Source: Planococcus citreus (GTDB lineage: Bacteria > Bacillota > Bacilli > Bacillales_A > Planococcaceae). Taken from it: a stretch of 64,000 bases of DNA. This document shows positions 15,425 through 23,448 of this stretch, piece after piece; within the stretch, counting starts at the first letter, position 1, and each line of letters starts with the position of its first letter. The notes under the pieces were generated by a model. That model was not told where the DNA came from. It was given only the letters and a program-made list of their open reading frames with translations, and ran no database searches. A program made the position numbers and the translations under genes. The stretch lies in NCBI RefSeq assembly GCF_003664125.1, contig NZ_RCCP01000001.1:1488001-1552000 (forward strand), read 5' to 3'.

Positions 15425-17077
15425 CTACCATGTAATAAATCCTTTTGAGCCAGGTGGTGCATGTTGGATCATTTCAGTTAATGGGATGGCGTATGCGATG
15501 ACGATCAACGCTGCAGCGATGCCGATCCAAATCCACCAGTTCTCAAGCCATTTCGGCGTATTGGACATATCGCTTTCCGCCAGCGGAAATTCCACCATCT
15601 GCTCAGGGGTTTCAGCTTTCGGCGAGACAAACATCGTCATGATGACGATATACATCAAGATCATCGCGGACAGGAACAAAATCGTGCCGCCGATCGCCAT
15701 CGTCACATGGTTCGAGATGATGCCCTCAAACCATTCCATGGCCTGTGGATGATCGTTATAGCCGCTGTACGCTGTACGGCGCGGCGCTCCCATCAACCCC
15801 AACACGTGCTGCGCGGTCGACATGAGCAGCATGCCGATCGACCATGTGATGATCTGGACAAAGCCGAGGCGCTGCATGCGCTTCGTGAAACGGCGACCCG
15901 TCAAGTACGGGATGAGCCAGAAGGTCAAGCCCATAAACGTCATCGCGACAGGCGTCCCCACGGTAATATGGAAATGCCCGACAATCCATAAAGTATTGTG
16001 GACGACTTCATTCAATTGGAAACTGGCATTGATGATCCCGCCAGCGCCGCCAGGAATGAAGAACGCCATGGCGATGAAAATCGAAGTGAAACGGACATCT
16101 CGCCACGGCAGTTTCTTAAACCAGCCAAAGAGGCCGGTGCCGCCTTTTTTGCGCCCTGAAATTTCAAAGGTCGCAAACATCGAGAATGCTGTCATGAGCG
16201 ATGGCACGATGACCATGAAGGTCAAGACCACCTGCAGGAACTTCCAGAAATTCGAGATGCCTGGCTCCGTCAATTGATGGTGGAACCCGACTGGAATCGA
16301 GAACAGGATGAACAAGACGAACGCAAGCCGTGCCAAGGAATCACTGAATACTTTCACGCCGAGCAGTTTCGGCACGATCGTGTACCAGGCGATGTACGCC
16401 GGAAGCAGCCAGAAATACACAAGCGGGTGGCCGAAATACCAGAATAGCGAACGGCTCAATTCCACATTGATCGTATCCGTCCAACCGAACGCCCACGGAA
16501 TGTATTGGAACAACACGGTCGCAACAACGCCGAGACAGGCGATGATCCATAACACGATGGTCGTGATCGTCATGAAGGCAAACAAGGGACTCAATTGCCC
16601 TTTATTGTTACGGCGCCAGACCATATAATGACCGACCAACGCAAAACTCGAGATCCATGTGCCGACAATGACCAAAGCCAGGCCGACGTAATAAAAACCG
16701 TTCGCTTTCAGCGGGGCATAAAAGGTATAAAGTACGGAAGCTTCCCCGGCGATAATCATCACCGTGGCCATGACCGTTCCGAGCAATGTCACCCACAGGC
16801 CGATCCATGAAAACAAGCGGACTTTCGGGCCGAAGCTTCCAAGGCTTTTGCTCATGCCGGTGATAAAGAAGGCAAAAATGAAAAAGGTCGTATAAATAAG
16901 TGCAAGCAAGACGCCGTGCGCAGTAAGGATTTGGTAATAATCAAGCCAAGCCGGGAGCTGAAGTGCGTCGTTTCGGATAAATACCTGCAATACGCCCATG
17001 AGCGTGCCGATCAAAAATGCGGTATAAGCGACACCTAAGTGCCATAAAGCGATTTTACGTTCTGGTTGGGCAATCAT
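15425..17077 (-). CDS. cbaA: ba3-type cytochrome oxidase subunit I
   Basis: 550-residue heme-copper oxidase core reducing O2 to water, about 13 membrane helices. Ligands visible: a heme His in T-A-H-G-V-L-L near residue 55, the His-Tyr copper site in H-P-L-V-Y-F-W-L-L-P, the CuB pair in G-F-H-H-Q-L-T, and the heme pair in V-G-H-F-H-I-T-V-G. The short HPLVYFW form without the A-family glutamate signature is the B-type (ba3) class. Start at the ATG at 17077 (GAGGTG 7 nt upstream); the longer TTG start lies in that ribosome site. The subunit II stop at 17079 is 1 nt away. Confidence 0.92.
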   Translation of the reverse strand: MIAQPERKIALWHLGVAYTAFLIGTLMGVLQVFIRNDALQLPAWLDYYQILTAHGVLLALIYTTFFIFAFFITGMSKSLGSFGPKVRLFSWIGLWVTLLGTVMATVMIIAGEASVLYTFYAPLKANGFYYVGLALVIVGTWISSFALVGHYMVWRRNNKGQLSPLFAFMTITTIVLWIIACLGVVATVLFQYIPWAFGWTDTINVELSRSLFWYFGHPLVYFWLLPAYIAWYTIVPKLLGVKVFSDSLARLAFVLFILFSIPVGFHHQLTEPGISNFWKFLQVVLTFMVIVPSLMTAFSMFATFEISGRKKGGTGLFGWFKKLPWRDVRFTSIFIAMAFFIPGGAGGIINASFQLNEVVHNTLWIVGHFHITVGTPVAMTFMGLTFWLIPYLTGRRFTKRMQRLGFVQIITWSIGMLLMSTAQHVLGLMGAPRRTAYSGYNDHPQAMEWFEGIISNHVTMAIGGTILFLSAMILMYIVIMTMFVSPKAETPEQMVEFPLAESDMSNTPKWLENWWIWIGIAAALIVIAYAIPLTEMIQHAPPGSKGFITW

Positions 17078-17078
17078 T

Positions 17079-17546
17079 TCAGTACACCTCAATTTCCGTA
17101 GACATCATATGGTGCCCGGTTCCACAGTATTCGTTGCATAGAATCAAATACTTGCCCGGTTCTTCAAATGTGTAGGATTTGGTCGTAATCCGTCCGGGAA
17201 CGACCATCATATTGACTTTCGTATTATCGATCGTAAAGCTGTGCACCACATCCGTGCTGGTGACTTTAAAAATGATTTCTTTGCCGGCCGGCACCCGCAA
17301 GTCCGGTGCATTGTAGCCGAAAGCCAGTGCAACGATCGCTACTTGATATGTATCTTCATCCAATTGCGTCACGCCTGGGTTATCGAATGGGGCGGTTTCG
17401 TTCACTTTCTCGGGGTCGATGGTGTCCATCCCCCCGGACGGCGTGTGATTTTGCGAAAACGCACTGACGCCGACGACGCTCAAAAAGACGATGAGCGAGA
17501 CGATGCCGAAACTGAGCCAAATCTTTTCATATTTATGGAAATGCAT
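17079..17546 (-). CDS. cbaB: ba3-type cytochrome oxidase subunit II (CuA)
   Basis: 155 residues: one N-terminal membrane helix (about 12-32) and an extracytoplasmic cupredoxin domain. The CuA centre is in L-C-N-E-Y-C-G-T-G-H-H-M-M near the C-terminus, with the first histidine in D-V-V-H-S-F-T. It takes electrons from cytochrome c. ATG at 17546 with AAGGAGAGA upstream. The short length and lack of a fused cytochrome c domain fit the ba3 class and not caa3. Confidence 0.92.
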   Translation of the reverse strand: MHFHKYEKIWLSFGIVSLIVFLSVVGVSAFSQNHTPSGGMDTIDPEKVNETAPFDNPGVTQLDEDTYQVAIVALAFGYNAPDLRVPAGKEIIFKVTSTDVVHSFTIDNTKVNMMVVPGRITTKSYTFEEPGKYLILCNEYCGTGHHMMSTEIEVY

Positions 17547-17564
17547 GATAAATCTCTCCTTTTT

Positions 17565-17687
17565 TTATCTCGCTACATACATCAAATACACGGCAACCCA
17601 CATGGCAACGATGACGATGCCGACGAAGAACACACTGACGAGTGTTCCCCTCAAATTCATATCATGGTCCGATTGCTTCTTATCCAT
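17565..17687 (-). CDS. cbaD: cytochrome oxidase subunit IIa (40 aa)
   Basis: First gene of the oxidase operon, ATG at 17687 with GAGGTGGAAGCA upstream. Reads M-D-K-K-Q-S-D-H-D-M-N-L-R-G-T-L-V-S-V-F-F followed by a helix and ends V-Y-L-M-Y-V-A-R. The L-(K/R)-G-T-L-x-S-V...V-Y-x-x-Y-x-x-R pattern is that of the small COX2A subunit that fills in for a missing subunit II helix in ba3 oxidases. Stop is 18 nt before subunit II. Confidence 0.85.
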   Translation of the reverse strand: MDKKQSDHDMNLRGTLVSVFFVGIVIVAMWVAVYLMYVAR

Positions 17688-17722
17688 TGCTTCCACCTCA
17701 TCACTTGTTTGCTGTTTCCTTT

Positions 17723-17765
17723 AGCATAGGACCTAAGTTTCGGTTTAGCTGTGACATAAATCACA
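17723..17765 (-). promoter_or_regulatory. Fnr-dependent promoter of the ba3 oxidase operon
   Basis: A perfect TGTGA-N6-TCACA site lies at 17750-17765. A -10 (TATGCT) sits at 17723-17728 on the minus strand; a start 7 nt downstream, near 17716, puts the site centre at -41.5, the class II activator position. There is no usable -35, as expected for an activator-dependent promoter. Confidence 0.8.
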
Positions 17766-17802
17766 CCTAGCTGTTTTTATTTTTAGCTGTCCATATTTTC
17801 GC

Positions 17803-17835
17803 CAAAAAAAGAAAGCCTGCGGATGGGCAGGCTTT
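17803..17835 (-). terminator. hairpin terminator on the minus strand, left of the repeats
   Basis: AAGCCTGC/GCAGGCTT hairpin followed on the minus strand by TTTCTTTTTTT. No minus-strand gene lies to its right before fnr (stop 18830), so it would end transcripts crossing repeats B and C or fnr read-through. Confidence 0.7.
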
Positions 17836-17866
17836 TGGAAGTTGCTATTTGTTGGAATGAATGGCG

Positions 17867-18113
17867 GAGATAGCTGGGGTTTGCGAGTGGCATTGTTTCG
17901 CTGTTCTGTTGAAGCTTCAGGTTAGTAGTCGCCGTCGGGCTTTGGGTTGGCCTCTTGCCGTAAGCCAGGAAGAACGCCTGTCTTACGGCGTCGGCTCACC
18001 CCTTTACGCTCGGCGGCTGAGAGATTTCATTGAGTCGGGTGTGTTTAATCTGATCTGCTTCTTTACGAGTTACCGGCTAGCGGGGGAATCGCTTCCCGGA
18101 TCGGGCGTGTTTG
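17867..18113 (+). repeat. interspersed repeat, copy B
   Basis: First unit of a tandem pair with copy C, starting GATAGCTGGGG and ending CTTCCCGGATCGGGCGTGT. By eye about 85-90% identical to C over the core. Central hairpin GCCGTAAG-c-CAGG...CCTG-t-CTTACGGC is perfect here; a second hairpin GGGAA...TTCCC sits near the right end. Open in one plus-strand frame, but see the rejected list. Confidence 0.85.
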
Positions 18114-18360
18114 AGGATAGCTAGGGTTAGCGAGTGGCATTGTTTCCCTGTTCTGTTGAAGTTTCATCTTGGTAGTCGCCACCGGTCTTTGGGTTGGCCT
18201 CTTGCCATAAGCCAGGAAGAACACCTGTCTTACGACGTCGGCTCACCCTTTTACGCTCGGCGGCTGAGAGATTTCATTGAATCGGATGAGTTTAATCTGA
18301 TCTGCTTCAATATGCAATTGCCGGCTAGTGGGAAAATCGCTTCCTGGATTAAGCATCTGA
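18114..18360 (+). repeat. interspersed repeat, copy C
   Basis: Second unit of the tandem pair, starting GGATAGCTAGGGTTAGCGAG. Its central stem is GCCATAAG/CTTACGAC, giving two A-C mismatches on the plus strand but two G-U wobbles on the minus strand, which hints that the minus strand is the functional RNA. The right part reads TTGCCGGCTAGTGGG, then GAAAATCGCTTCCTGG. Confidence 0.85.
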
Positions 18361-18514
18361 CACACATGGGCTTACTTCTAGATTTTGTGAAGGGATCAGA
18401 ATTAACTACCACGTTTCCTGCGATTAAGATGACTTAAACTATAAAAAATGATGCATTTCACATTTAATAATGAATGGATTGAAGAAATTATCTTCCAATC
18501 TAAACATAAAGACG

Positions 18515-18725
18515 GAGTGGAAGGGGCCGACGCCTGAGGGACCGCGCGGGCTGGCGAGACAAATGAGCTGCGATCTTTGCAGCTCATTGGCTCAACACCC
18601 GCCCCATACACGGGCAGCTGAAAGCGCGACGTCCTGTCGCATCAGCTGCATGACTCGCACCCGGCGAGCCCCAAGCAGCCCCCTGCAACGCAGTCGAAAA
18701 GCGGAAGCTTTTCCTTTCATGGCTC
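18515..18725. repeat. GC-rich multi-hairpin intergenic element
   Basis: Starts GGAGTGGAAGGGGCCGACGCCTG (split here: GGAGTGGAAGG, then GGCCGACGCCTG) and contains ATGAGCTGC/GCAGCTCAT (18563-18571 with 18579-18587), CAGCTG...GCGAC/GTCGC...CAGCTG near 18611-18652, and GAAAAGC/GCTTTTC near 18693-18712. It resembles the family of GC-rich palindromic intergenic repeats seen in Bacillaceae, from memory. No gene with a ribosome site is present between copy C and fnr. Confidence 0.55.
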
Positions 18726-18829
18726 TTTTTGTTTCAGTTGCATCTCCCCCTCTGCACCACACTCTTAAGGAGTAAAAAATGAAGTTACCAGAGCACACAA
18801 AAAACCTACCGTTACGGCAGGCTTTGCAA

Positions 18830-19525
18830 TCAGTCGATTTTGCAGAGGTAGATTGGGCATTCTTCGCAATTGATGTCGAATTTCAGTTTTGGAATATTGT
18901 ATAGAACGATTTTGCCGTCTTTCATGCCGACGGTTCCTTGTTTGCGCAAGTCGCTGAGCATCCGGTTGACCATTTCCCGGCTCATGCCGCAGAAATTCGC
19001 CAATTCCTGGTTCGTCAGCACGACATCGATCAGTAAGCCACCTTCCGCTTCTACGCCGTAGCTATTGCCAAGGCGGATCAACGTCGAATATAAAGCCCCT
19101 TTTTTGCCATGGAGCATCAAGTCGCGGAAACGGGTTTGCGTTTTCTGCTGGTCGATGCCCATCCATTTCATGAACGCCATCGCAAGCGAGGGGTCTTTTT
19201 CGAGTGATTGTTCCAACTCCTCGACGGGAATTTTTAAACAGCTAGTTTTGGTGAGCGCACGGGCGTCCAGCAAATACGTGGCGCCTTCTGCGAACACGGT
19301 GATCTCGCCGACCATCTGGCCAGTGCCGCAAATCTTCAATGCCAGTTCACGGCCGTCCGGTGTTACTTTTCCGATCTGCACTTTTCCGGAACGGAGAATA
19401 TAAAGGCCTTTTACCGCCTCCCCTTCACGGAAAAGATAGTCGCCTTTTTGGTATTCTTTCACTTGATGGCTGATCGTCAATAACTTTTCGAGCTCTGGTG
19501 TCAACTTGTCGATTCCTGATTCCAA
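18830..19525 (-). CDS. fnr: Fnr, oxygen-responsive Crp/Fnr-family regulator
   Basis: 231 residues: cyclic-nucleotide-like effector domain (about 10-120), dimer helix, and helix-turn-helix N-Q-E-L-A-N-F-C-G-M-S-R-E-M-V-N-R near 170-190. The C-terminus carries Cys220, Cys223 and Cys228 (C-E-E-C-P-I-Y-L-C), the same 3-and-5 spacing as the iron-sulfur cysteines of Bacillus subtilis Fnr (227, 230, 235), so it is an oxygen sensor rather than a Crp or CcpA-type protein. TTG start after AGGAGGGAG. A matching TGTGA-N6-TCACA site lies before the ba3 oxidase operon 1 kb to the left. Confidence 0.9.
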   Translation of the reverse strand: MESGIDKLTPELEKLLTISHQVKEYQKGDYLFREGEAVKGLYILRSGKVQIGKVTPDGRELALKICGTGQMVGEITVFAEGATYLLDARALTKTSCLKIPVEELEQSLEKDPSLAMAFMKWMGIDQQKTQTRFRDLMLHGKKGALYSTLIRLGNSYGVEAEGGLLIDVVLTNQELANFCGMSREMVNRMLSDLRKQGTVGMKDGKIVLYNIPKLKFDINCEECPIYLCKID

Positions 19526-19575
19526 AGGGTTCTCCCTCCTCTCTCTTGCTCATGCTTTTCTCAAGCGTACCACAG

Positions 19576-19605
19576 ATTTTACGAAATTTGGATCCGTTTT
19601 CACAA
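19576..19605 (-). promoter_or_regulatory. candidate fnr promoter
   Basis: Minus-strand TTGTGA (19600-19605) and TAAAAT (19576-19581) separated by 18 bp, about 50 nt upstream of the fnr start. No clear Fnr box overlaps it. Confidence 0.45.
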
Positions 19606-19696
19606 TTCAGTCAAGGCTCGCAGGAAATTTTCTGAAAAAAGCAGGAAGTCCCGGATGATGTATCGAAAGGTAGCAGTATAGAAGGAGGAATGAATA

Positions 19697-20161
19697 ATGA
19701 CTTTGAAATATTCCCGAATTATGGTGGCAGTGGATGGTTCCAAGGAAGCGGAATGGGCTTTCAAAAAAGCTGCTGCTGCAGCTTCCCGGAACAATGCAGA
19801 ACTTTACTTGGTGCACGTCATCGATAACCGTTCATTCGGCTCCATTGAAGCGTACGACCGCACGATTGCAGACCGCGCACTGCAAAGCGGTGAAGAATTG
19901 CTTGCCCGTTACAAGGAAGAAGCCACTTCACATGGTGCAACGAATGTCCATACGATGATCGAATATGGTTCACCAAAAACGGTCATTCCGAAGAAACTGG
20001 CGAATGAGCTGAAAGTGGACGTCATCGTTTGTGGCGCTACCGGCTTGAATGCAGCGGAACGCCTAATCATGGGCAGCGTTTCCGAGCGCATCGTCCGCAC
20101 AGCCAAATGCGACGTGCTCGTGGTCCGCAGAAACCAAGAAGACATCGACGCAGACGAGTAA
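19697..20161 (+). CDS. universal stress protein (UspA family)
   Basis: 154-residue single-domain Usp. Begins I-M-V-A-V-D-G-S-K-E-A and has the ATP-binding signature G-A-T-G-L-N-A-A-E-R-L-I-M-G-S-V-S near residue 112, so it belongs to the nucleotide-binding subgroup. ATG with AAGGAGGAATGAATA upstream. Faces away from fnr across 170 bp. Role in stress survival is known for the family, mechanism is not. Confidence 0.92.
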   Translation: MTLKYSRIMVAVDGSKEAEWAFKKAAAAASRNNAELYLVHVIDNRSFGSIEAYDRTIADRALQSGEELLARYKEEATSHGATNVHTMIEYGSPKTVIPKKLANELKVDVIVCGATGLNAAERLIMGSVSERIVRTAKCDVLVVRRNQEDIDADE

Positions 20162-20176
20162 CAAGCTCCACAATAA

Positions 20177-20214
20177 GAAAAGCCTTTCCCGGCCAAAGCG
20201 GGAAAGGCTTTTCT
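20177..20214. terminator. bidirectional terminator between usp and the M14 peptidase
   Basis: AAGCCTTTCCCG pairs with CGGGAAAGGCTT, T-rich on both exits. Confidence 0.9.
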
Positions 20215-20219
20215 TCGTC

Positions 20220-21269
20220 TTACTCCGTTTCGCGGGTTTGCTGGAATGCCAGCGTATCCCAGAATGAAGTATCTTGTGTATTAATCGAACCATCCGCAAT
20301 CGCCCGTACAGTCGATTCCAATGTGGTGATGGTTTGCTTGATCAAATAGCCATTGCTCTTCTGCCCAAGAACATAAGGCTCGTATTCGTGGTCAGACATG
20401 CCGCGCATCTCGAATAGCAATGTCGAAATGCCATATTCGACGGCGATGCCGTTGCGGCTGATGGTTTCAGCGTCGCCGCCGCGGTATTTCCCAAGGTGGC
20501 CCCACCCTGTGGAATCGACGGCGTTAAATACGACGGCCCCGAGCTTTTTCGATCCTTCCACGACCTCAGGGTCAGCGTTTGGTGTGGTTGGATAAAGGAT
20601 CGAGCCAGAAACCAATTCGCCATCGCGTTCACTGCTGGCCCCTTGATGATGCAAGTCGATCATATAATCGATATCGTATTTGCTCATGACATTATCGTGC
20701 AATGCTTTTGTTTCCGGCTGTATTTTATCGATATGGTCGCGGTTCAAGTCCACTCCAACTGCGTTGTAACGCGTCAAATTGCGGTCCCCTGACGCTACGT
20801 AATCATCCAGTGAGAAATCGACATCTCCCATGGCGCCGTCCGCATTGAGCATCGGCACGACCAGGATATTGACGTTATCCGTGACGCCTTTCATCTTTCC
20901 AGTGCCGAGATGCTTGATGAATTCAAGCGCGCCTTCTGTCGTCAGCTGTTCATTTCCATGTTGCTGCGTCAAGAATAGGATGGTCGGATTTTCCGGGTTG
21001 CTCATATATTTCGCTACGTACAAGTCGCGTCCCTTTACGCTTTGCCCGATGACTTCAAGTTCCATGTTTTCTTGTTTGGCTTCCTGCTTTTGCAAAAAGT
21101 CAGCCATTTCCGAATAAGTGGTCAAAATGGACGTGTTGATTGTTTCATTACCGCCATATCCAGGCCCGTTGCCGACCGCTTCCACTACCGAAGAGTTCAA
21201 CGGGACTGCACTTAACGCAAGAGCCCCCGCCAATGATAATGTTAATGCCCCTTTTTTCAATGATTTCAT
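20220..21269 (-). CDS. secreted M14-family zinc carboxypeptidase
   Basis: 349 residues with a cleavable signal peptide (K-K-G-A-L-T-L-S-L-A-G-A-L-A-L-S-A, cleavage near residue 32). Zinc ligands of the M14 family: Q-Q-H-G-N-E (His and Glu) near residue 104 and D-L-H-H near 206, with the substrate-binding V-D-L-N-R-D between them; the E near V-E-Y-G-I or L-L-F-E-M-R is the likely general base. Probably trims peptides or peptidoglycan stems outside the cell; substrate not predictable. ATG with AAAAAGGAGTGATGG upstream. Confidence 0.85.
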   Translation of the reverse strand: MKSLKKGALTLSLAGALALSAVPLNSSVVEAVGNGPGYGGNETINTSILTTYSEMADFLQKQEAKQENMELEVIGQSVKGRDLYVAKYMSNPENPTILFLTQQHGNEQLTTEGALEFIKHLGTGKMKGVTDNVNILVVPMLNADGAMGDVDFSLDDYVASGDRNLTRYNAVGVDLNRDHIDKIQPETKALHDNVMSKYDIDYMIDLHHQGASSERDGELVSGSILYPTTPNADPEVVEGSKKLGAVVFNAVDSTGWGHLGKYRGGDAETISRNGIAVEYGISTLLFEMRGMSDHEYEPYVLGQKSNGYLIKQTITTLESTVRAIADGSINTQDTSFWDTLAFQQTRETE

Positions 21270-21674
21270 CGATCCATCACTCCTTTTTGTTTGTTGCCAT
21301 CCTACCCTTTCCGTTTATCCAGCTTCTTTTCCTGCCCAAATATTGAAAACGATTCCTTCGTAATACGAAACAAGAAGCTTCTGCTGACCCCAGCCCTATC
21401 TGAAATAATAGAAAACATGAATTATTCTGCAAAAACATTACTTTATCCTTATAAAAGATTACATTTTCTAGCCTTATATGTCGCTTATGACAGTTTGTCC
21501 CGTCATTTGATAAGAAACTGTAATAATAAATAGGTTTATGCGGTGGTACAATGGGTCTGCCGGAATTTTTGACGGCTTTTTTTCATGGCATCAACCATGC
21601 TTTATTACTGCAGAAAAGAATTCTTATATAGAGAAACAATAATAATCAAGGGAACGCGAAAGGAGCACAACAAA
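21270..21674. other. 405-bp intergenic region between divergent secreted hydrolases
   Basis: Holds the promoters of the M14 gene (minus) and the M23 gene (plus). A weak hairpin GCCG/CGGC with seven T (21557-21583) lies about 90 nt before the M23 start and could attenuate it. TGTAAT half-sites occur (near 21518), but I find no complete WalR-type tandem. No gene seen. Confidence 0.5.
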
Positions 21675-22994
21675 TTGAACACATGGTCCAAATGGTTCGT
21701 AGCAGCATTATCCGCTGTACTGGCACTGTCGATTTTCTTGCCGACAGCAAGTGCTGATAAATTGTCCGACCTCGAAAAAGAAAAACAACAGGTCGAGCAA
21801 AAGAAGAACAACTTGAATTCGGAAATCCAGTCAAAAAACAACGCTATCGTCGAAAATCAGACGAAACTTGAAAAAATCATGAACAAGATCCAGGAATTGA
21901 ACGGCGAGATCGAAGAAACTCAAGGCAAGATCGACGGTGTTCAAGCACAAATCGACCAAACGAAAGTGGAAATCGATGAATTGAAAGAATCGATCGAAGA
22001 ACTCGAACGCAAAATCGCAGAACGCGAAGAACTATTGAAAGAACGGGCGCGCGCTATCCAATTGAGCGGCGGTTCCGTTGATTATATCGATGTCTTGCTT
22101 GGAGCGAACAGCTTTGTCGACTTTATCGACCGTGCTTCTGCCGTCAACACATTGATTGAAGCAGACCGTGAAATCATGCGTGAACAGGCAGCGGATAAAA
22201 AACTTTTGGCTGAACAAAAAGCAGAAGTTGAAGAAAAGCTCGCAAAACAAGAAAGCCAAAAAGCAGAACTTGTGGACTTGAAAGATTCATTGGACGCACA
22301 AAAGAAAAAACAAGACGATTTGCAGGATGATTTGAAAGCCGAGCAGAAACGCTTGGCCAAAGAAAAATCGAAACTTGAAGAAGAACACGCAAAAACAATG
22401 AACATCAGTTCTTCACTTGAGAAAAAAATCGGCAAAGAACAAAAACGCTTAGCGGAAATCGCGCGTAAAGCGGAAGCAGAACGCAAAGCGAAAGAAGCTG
22501 CAGCCCGTAAAGCAGCAGCGAAGAAAGCAGCGCAATCCAACGCTTCTTCAGCCACTGTTACACAAGCGGCAGCCCCTAAATCAAGCGCTGGATTCATCCG
22601 TCCTGCAGCAGGCCGCCACACTTCAGGATTCGGCGGGCGTGATATCGGCGCAGGAGCTGAAACACACCTTGGCTATGACATCGCCAACAGCCCAGGAACA
22701 CCAATCCATGCAGCAGCAAGCGGTTATGTCTCACATGCTGGTTCAATGGGCGGTTACGGCAACGTCATCATCATTACACATGTAATTAACGGACAAAGTT
22801 ACGCAACTACTTATGCACATTTGAATTCCATCAATGTTTCTGTCGGCCAAGCTGTCTCACAAGGACAGAATATCGGCGGCATGGGCAATACTGGGCGTTC
22901 AACTGGCCCACACTTGCACTTTGAAATCCACATCGGCGGATGGAACGGCGCTCGTTCTAACGCAGTCAACCCAGCATCATACATCGGTGGTTAA
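21675..22994 (+). CDS. secreted coiled-coil M23 peptidoglycan endopeptidase
   Basis: 439 residues. Signal peptide (W-F-V-A-A-L-S-A-V-L-A-L-S-I-F-L, cleavage after A-S-A), then a long Glu/Lys/Gln-rich coiled coil to about residue 285, an Ala-rich linker, and a LytM/M23 domain with zinc ligands in H-L-G-Y-D and H-L-H-F-E. The layout is that of CwlO/EnvC-type hydrolases, where the coil is thought to contact FtsEX; here the catalytic domain is M23 rather than NlpC/P60. I use the TTG at 21675 with AAAGGAG 9 nt upstream; the longer frame to 21585 adds a non-signal sequence and has no ribosome site. Followed by a terminator. Confidence 0.9.
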   Translation: MNTWSKWFVAALSAVLALSIFLPTASADKLSDLEKEKQQVEQKKNNLNSEIQSKNNAIVENQTKLEKIMNKIQELNGEIEETQGKIDGVQAQIDQTKVEIDELKESIEELERKIAEREELLKERARAIQLSGGSVDYIDVLLGANSFVDFIDRASAVNTLIEADREIMREQAADKKLLAEQKAEVEEKLAKQESQKAELVDLKDSLDAQKKKQDDLQDDLKAEQKRLAKEKSKLEEEHAKTMNISSSLEKKIGKEQKRLAEIARKAEAERKAKEAAARKAAAKKAAQSNASSATVTQAAAPKSSAGFIRPAAGRHTSGFGGRDIGAGAETHLGYDIANSPGTPIHAAASGYVSHAGSMGGYGNVIIITHVINGQSYATTYAHLNSINVSVGQAVSQGQNIGGMGNTGRSTGPHLHFEIHIGGWNGARSNAVNPASYIGG

Positions 22995-23012
22995 GAGCTA
23001 GCCGATCGAAAA

Positions 23013-23052
23013 GAAAGGCAGTACCCGAAAATCTCGGGTGCTGCCTTTTTTG
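23013..23052 (+). terminator. terminator of the M23 peptidase gene
   Basis: AAGGCAGTACCCGA pairs with TCGGGTGCTGCCTT with one mismatch, then TTTTT. Confidence 0.9.
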
Positions 23053-23181
23053 CTTTTATCGAATTCTGACGAGGAGTTAAATTCTTCCTTTTTTATGTTA
23101 GACTGAAGTAAATAAACAGATTTCTTTCTATATAATAGTCGTTTGCAAAAGCTCCATTAGCATTTAAGGAGGCGTTTCCTT

Positions 23182-23409
23182 GTGTTGGGGAAAATCAATA
23201 TCGGGATGGTGATTGTAGCCTTACTTTTATTAGCTCTCCTATTGACCGGAAATGAATTTAAGCCTTTCCCGAATTTCATTTTCGCTTTTTTAGCATTGAT
23301 GTTCTTATCGCAAAGCATCGAAAGCTTTCGGGAGAAAAAAAGATGGGAAGGCGCGCTCCAAGGGTTTGTTTCGGTGATGTCTCTTTTAGTCGTGGTCACC
23401 GGATTTTAA
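23182..23409 (+). CDS. small two-helix membrane protein (DUF3953-like)
   Basis: 75 residues, GTG start 9 nt after AAGGAGG. Two hydrophobic helices (about 8-24 and 30-46) then S-F-R-E-K-K-R-W-E and a third hydrophobic tail. The layout with a conserved charged hairpin after helix 2 resembles what I recall of DUF3953 proteins in Bacillus. First of four small membrane protein genes in a row. Confidence 0.7.
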   Translation: MLGKINIGMVIVALLLLALLLTGNEFKPFPNFIFAFLALMFLSQSIESFREKKRWEGALQGFVSVMSLLVVVTGF

Positions 23410-23448
23410 ACAATCGAACGCAATAAGCTATGGAAAGGAGACAGTCGG

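Noticed and set aside
17861..18437. Two overlapping plus-strand frames (87 and 108 codons) with similar translations inside repeats B and C
   Set aside because: They lie in the duplicated repeat, have no ribosome site, and the same frame carries a TAG in copy A. Similarity of the translations simply reflects the DNA repeat.
18470..18775. Plus-strand 101-codon frame in the GC-rich hairpin element
   Set aside because: Low-complexity translation rich in Ser, Arg and Cys, no ribosome site, and the DNA is dominated by palindromes.
21500..21540. WalR-type tandem box upstream of the M23 peptidase
   Set aside because: Only isolated TGTAAT half-sites occur; no second hexamer at 5-bp spacing.
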